NCBI GenBank assembly: GCA_964384025.1
Contig: CAYLJJ010000016.1
Span: forward strand, 1-64,000
Length of the DNA: 64,000 bases
Direction of reading: 5' to 3'
From: CAYLJJ01 sp964384025
GTDB taxonomy: Bacteria > Myxococcota_A > Bradymonadia > UBA7976 > UBA1532
Every line of letters starts with the position of its first letter. Position 1 is the first letter of the stretch. The translations under genes were made by a program, and so were the position numbers. A model generated the notes under the pieces. The model was not told where the DNA came from, made no database searches, and saw only the letters and a list, made by a program, of their open reading frames with translations. Of the stretch, positions 62,554 to 64,000 are shown one piece after another.

Positions 62554-64000
62554 ATGTCCCGCAGTGTACCCATCTCTATGGTCCGTAATATCGGGATCAT
62601 GGCGCACATTGATGCGGGCAAGACAACCACGACCGAGCGGATACTTTATTACACCGGTCGCAGTCACAAGATCGGTGAAGTTCATGAAGGCACAGCCATC
62701 ATGGACTGGATGGATCAGGAGCAGAAGCGCGGGATCACCATCACCTCGGCGGCTACAACCTGTTATTGGGCCTTAGAGGATGAGGTCAAGCACCGCATCA
62801 ACATCATCGACACCCCTGGGCATGTGGATTTTACCATTGAGGTAGAGCGCAGCCTGAGGGTTCTTGATGGTGCGGTGGCGGTCTTGGATGCGGTGGCGGG
62901 CGTAGAGCCTCAAACCGAGACGGTGTGGCGCCAAGCAAACAGCTATCAAGTCCCTCGCCTCCTCTTTATCAATAAGATGGATCGCATTGGGGCTGACTTC
63001 GAACGCTGCCTGGAGATGATCAGTGAGCGTTTAGAAGCAACCCCTCTGGTGCTTCAGCACCCTGTCGGTTTTGAGAGCGGTTTTGTTGGAGTCTATGACC
63101 TCCTCAAACGCGAGAAGCTGATCTGGCGTGAGGAGACCCTTGGGGCAGAGTTTGAGCGGCTGCAGCCTGAGCCTGAGGAGTTGGAGGAGTTAGAGGTCCA
63201 CCGGGAAGAGCTCCTGGAGACCCTCTCCAACTTTGATGATGAGCTATTGGAGATGATAATAGAGGGGGAAGAACCCTCAGAGGCGCTCATCCAACGCAGC
63301 ATCCGTGAAGCCACCCTGAGCAATCAGGGAGTGCCTGTACTCTGCGGAGCAGCTTTTAAGAACAAGGGGATTCAGCCTCTGCTGGACGCGGTGTTGCGTT
63401 ACCTCCCCTCTCCAGCCGAGAAGCCCCCTGTAGAGGGGCCAGCGCTGAGGGGAAAGAAGATCAGCTCGCAGATCGTTAAGCGTCGGCCAGAGGCGAAAGA
63501 GCCCTTCTCCGCTCTCGCTTTTAAGATTGCTACAGATCCCTATGTTGGGCAGCTCACCTACCTCCGAGTCTACTCGGGGAGTGTTAAAGTGGGTGCCTCT
63601 CTCTACAGCTTGATGCAGGGGCGCAAAGAGCGCGTCGCTAAGCTGCTCTTGATGCATGCCAACCAGCGAGAGGAGATCCCCAGCTGCTCTGCGGGAGATA
63701 TCGTCGCTGTGGCTGGTCTCAAAGGGGTCAGCACAGGAGATACACTCTGTACACCTGGAAAGGCTCTAGCCCTAGCGCCCATTGAGTTCCCAGCTCCGGT
63801 GATCCGAATCGCCATTGAGCCCAGAACCAAGGCAGATGAGGTCAAGCTCAACCAAGCGCTCTCGCGTCTCGCCATGGAGGACCCTTCCTTTAAGGTGGTG
63901 GTCAACGAAGAGACAGGACAGACCCTGATTGCTGGGATGGGAGAGCTTCATCTCGAGATCATAGTCGAGCGCCTACGCAGTGAATTTCATGTGCTCGCCA
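62554..64000 (+). CDS. fusA: Elongation factor G (3' end outside the window)
   Basis: Translocation GTPase, first ~482 residues only. Motifs: AHIDAGKTTTTERILYYTGR (G1), the QEQKRGITITSAATT switch I, DTPGHVDFTIEVERSLRVLD (G3), NKMDRIGADF (G4) and CGAAFKNKGIQPLLDAV (G5). Domain II and the start of domain III (EPRTKADEVKLNQALSRLAM, GMGELHLEIIVERL) follow. The ATG is 62554, 13 bases after rpsG. The position after rpsL-rpsG marks it as the main EF-G. A second tuf copy may follow. Confidence 0.97.
   Translation, partial: MSRSVPISMVRNIGIMAHIDAGKTTTTERILYYTGRSHKIGEVHEGTAIMDWMDQEQKRGITITSAATTCYWALEDEVKHRINIIDTPGHVDFTIEVERSLRVLDGAVAVLDAVAGVEPQTETVWRQANSYQVPRLLFINKMDRIGADFERCLEMISERLEATPLVLQHPVGFESGFVGVYDLLKREKLIWREETLGAEFERLQPEPEELEELEVHREELLETLSNFDDELLEMIIEGEEPSEALIQRSIREATLSNQGVPVLCGAAFKNKGIQPLLDAVLRYLPSPAEKPPVEGPALRGKKISSQIVKRRPEAKEPFSALAFKIATDPYVGQLTYLRVYSGSVKVGASLYSLMQGRKERVAKLLLMHANQREEIPSCSAGDIVAVAGLKGVSTGDTLCTPGKALALAPIEFPAPVIRIAIEPRTKADEVKLNQALSRLAMEDPSFKVVVNEETGQTLIAGMGELHLEIIVERLRSEFHVLA

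Overview
The window looks like a chromosomal segment of a predatory or surface-active Gram-negative bacterium of the former Deltaproteobacteria, most like Myxococcota or Bradymonadota. The basis is Hanks-type Ser/Thr kinases with zinc-ribbon and PEGA ends, many lipoproteins with clear lipoboxes, MopE-type Asp/Cys metal-binding repeats, a DUF2760/Hsp70/Hsp70 cluster, fibrinogen-like secreted proteins, and a housekeeping operon in proteobacterial order. This placement is inference, because no rRNA gene is present. No phage, IS element, CRISPR array or integrase was seen.

Layout. 1-8 kb: an M23 peptidase lipoprotein, a lipoprotein with EF-hand-like calcium loops, a pseudopilin-like von Willebrand A protein, a sodium:solute symporter and a membrane Ser/Thr kinase. 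8-18 kb: an HDOD regulator, a papain-like peptidase lipoprotein with a P-domain, a pentapeptide-repeat protein, an exported coiled-coil PEGA protein next to a kinase that ends in the same coiled coil and PEGA domain, an Arg-rich zinc-ribbon protein, and glyA. 18-31 kb: two overlapping DUF4139/MuiA-like genes followed by three tandem secreted fibre-like proteins. 31-42 kb: a decayed Cys-rich gene, a UvrD/PcrA-type helicase overlapping rlmE tail to tail, the DUF2760-Hsp70-Hsp70 cluster, a lipoprotein and an LpoA-like substrate-binding lipoprotein. 42-47 kb: an FHA protein, an MshEN/TPR protein, proS and rlmB. 47-64 kb: tRNA-Thr, tRNA-Tyr, tRNA-Gly, tRNA-Thr, tuf, rpmG, tRNA-Trp, secE, nusG, rplKAJL, rpoB, rpoC, rpsL, rpsG and fusA (cut by the window end).

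The most interesting region is the three-gene fibre array (21918-31331). Each protein has a signal peptide, a conserved head, a stalk of exactly 180 residues holding five copies of a G-S-G-L-N-A-D-x-L-D-G repeat, and a beta-helix-like segment. Each then ends in one or three fibrinogen-like modules. Genes 2 and 3 share their first two modules with almost identical spacing but carry unrelated C-terminal tips. Gene 1 carries a single module split by an insert of about 170 residues. The tips are AT-richer than the stalks. This suggests a surface fibre system with a fixed shaft and exchangeable tips. Other points worth following are the kinase and its exported PEGA twin, a structured leader in front of rpsL, a perfect inverted repeat enclosing tRNA-Trp inside an mRNA, and the little-studied double-Hsp70 cluster.
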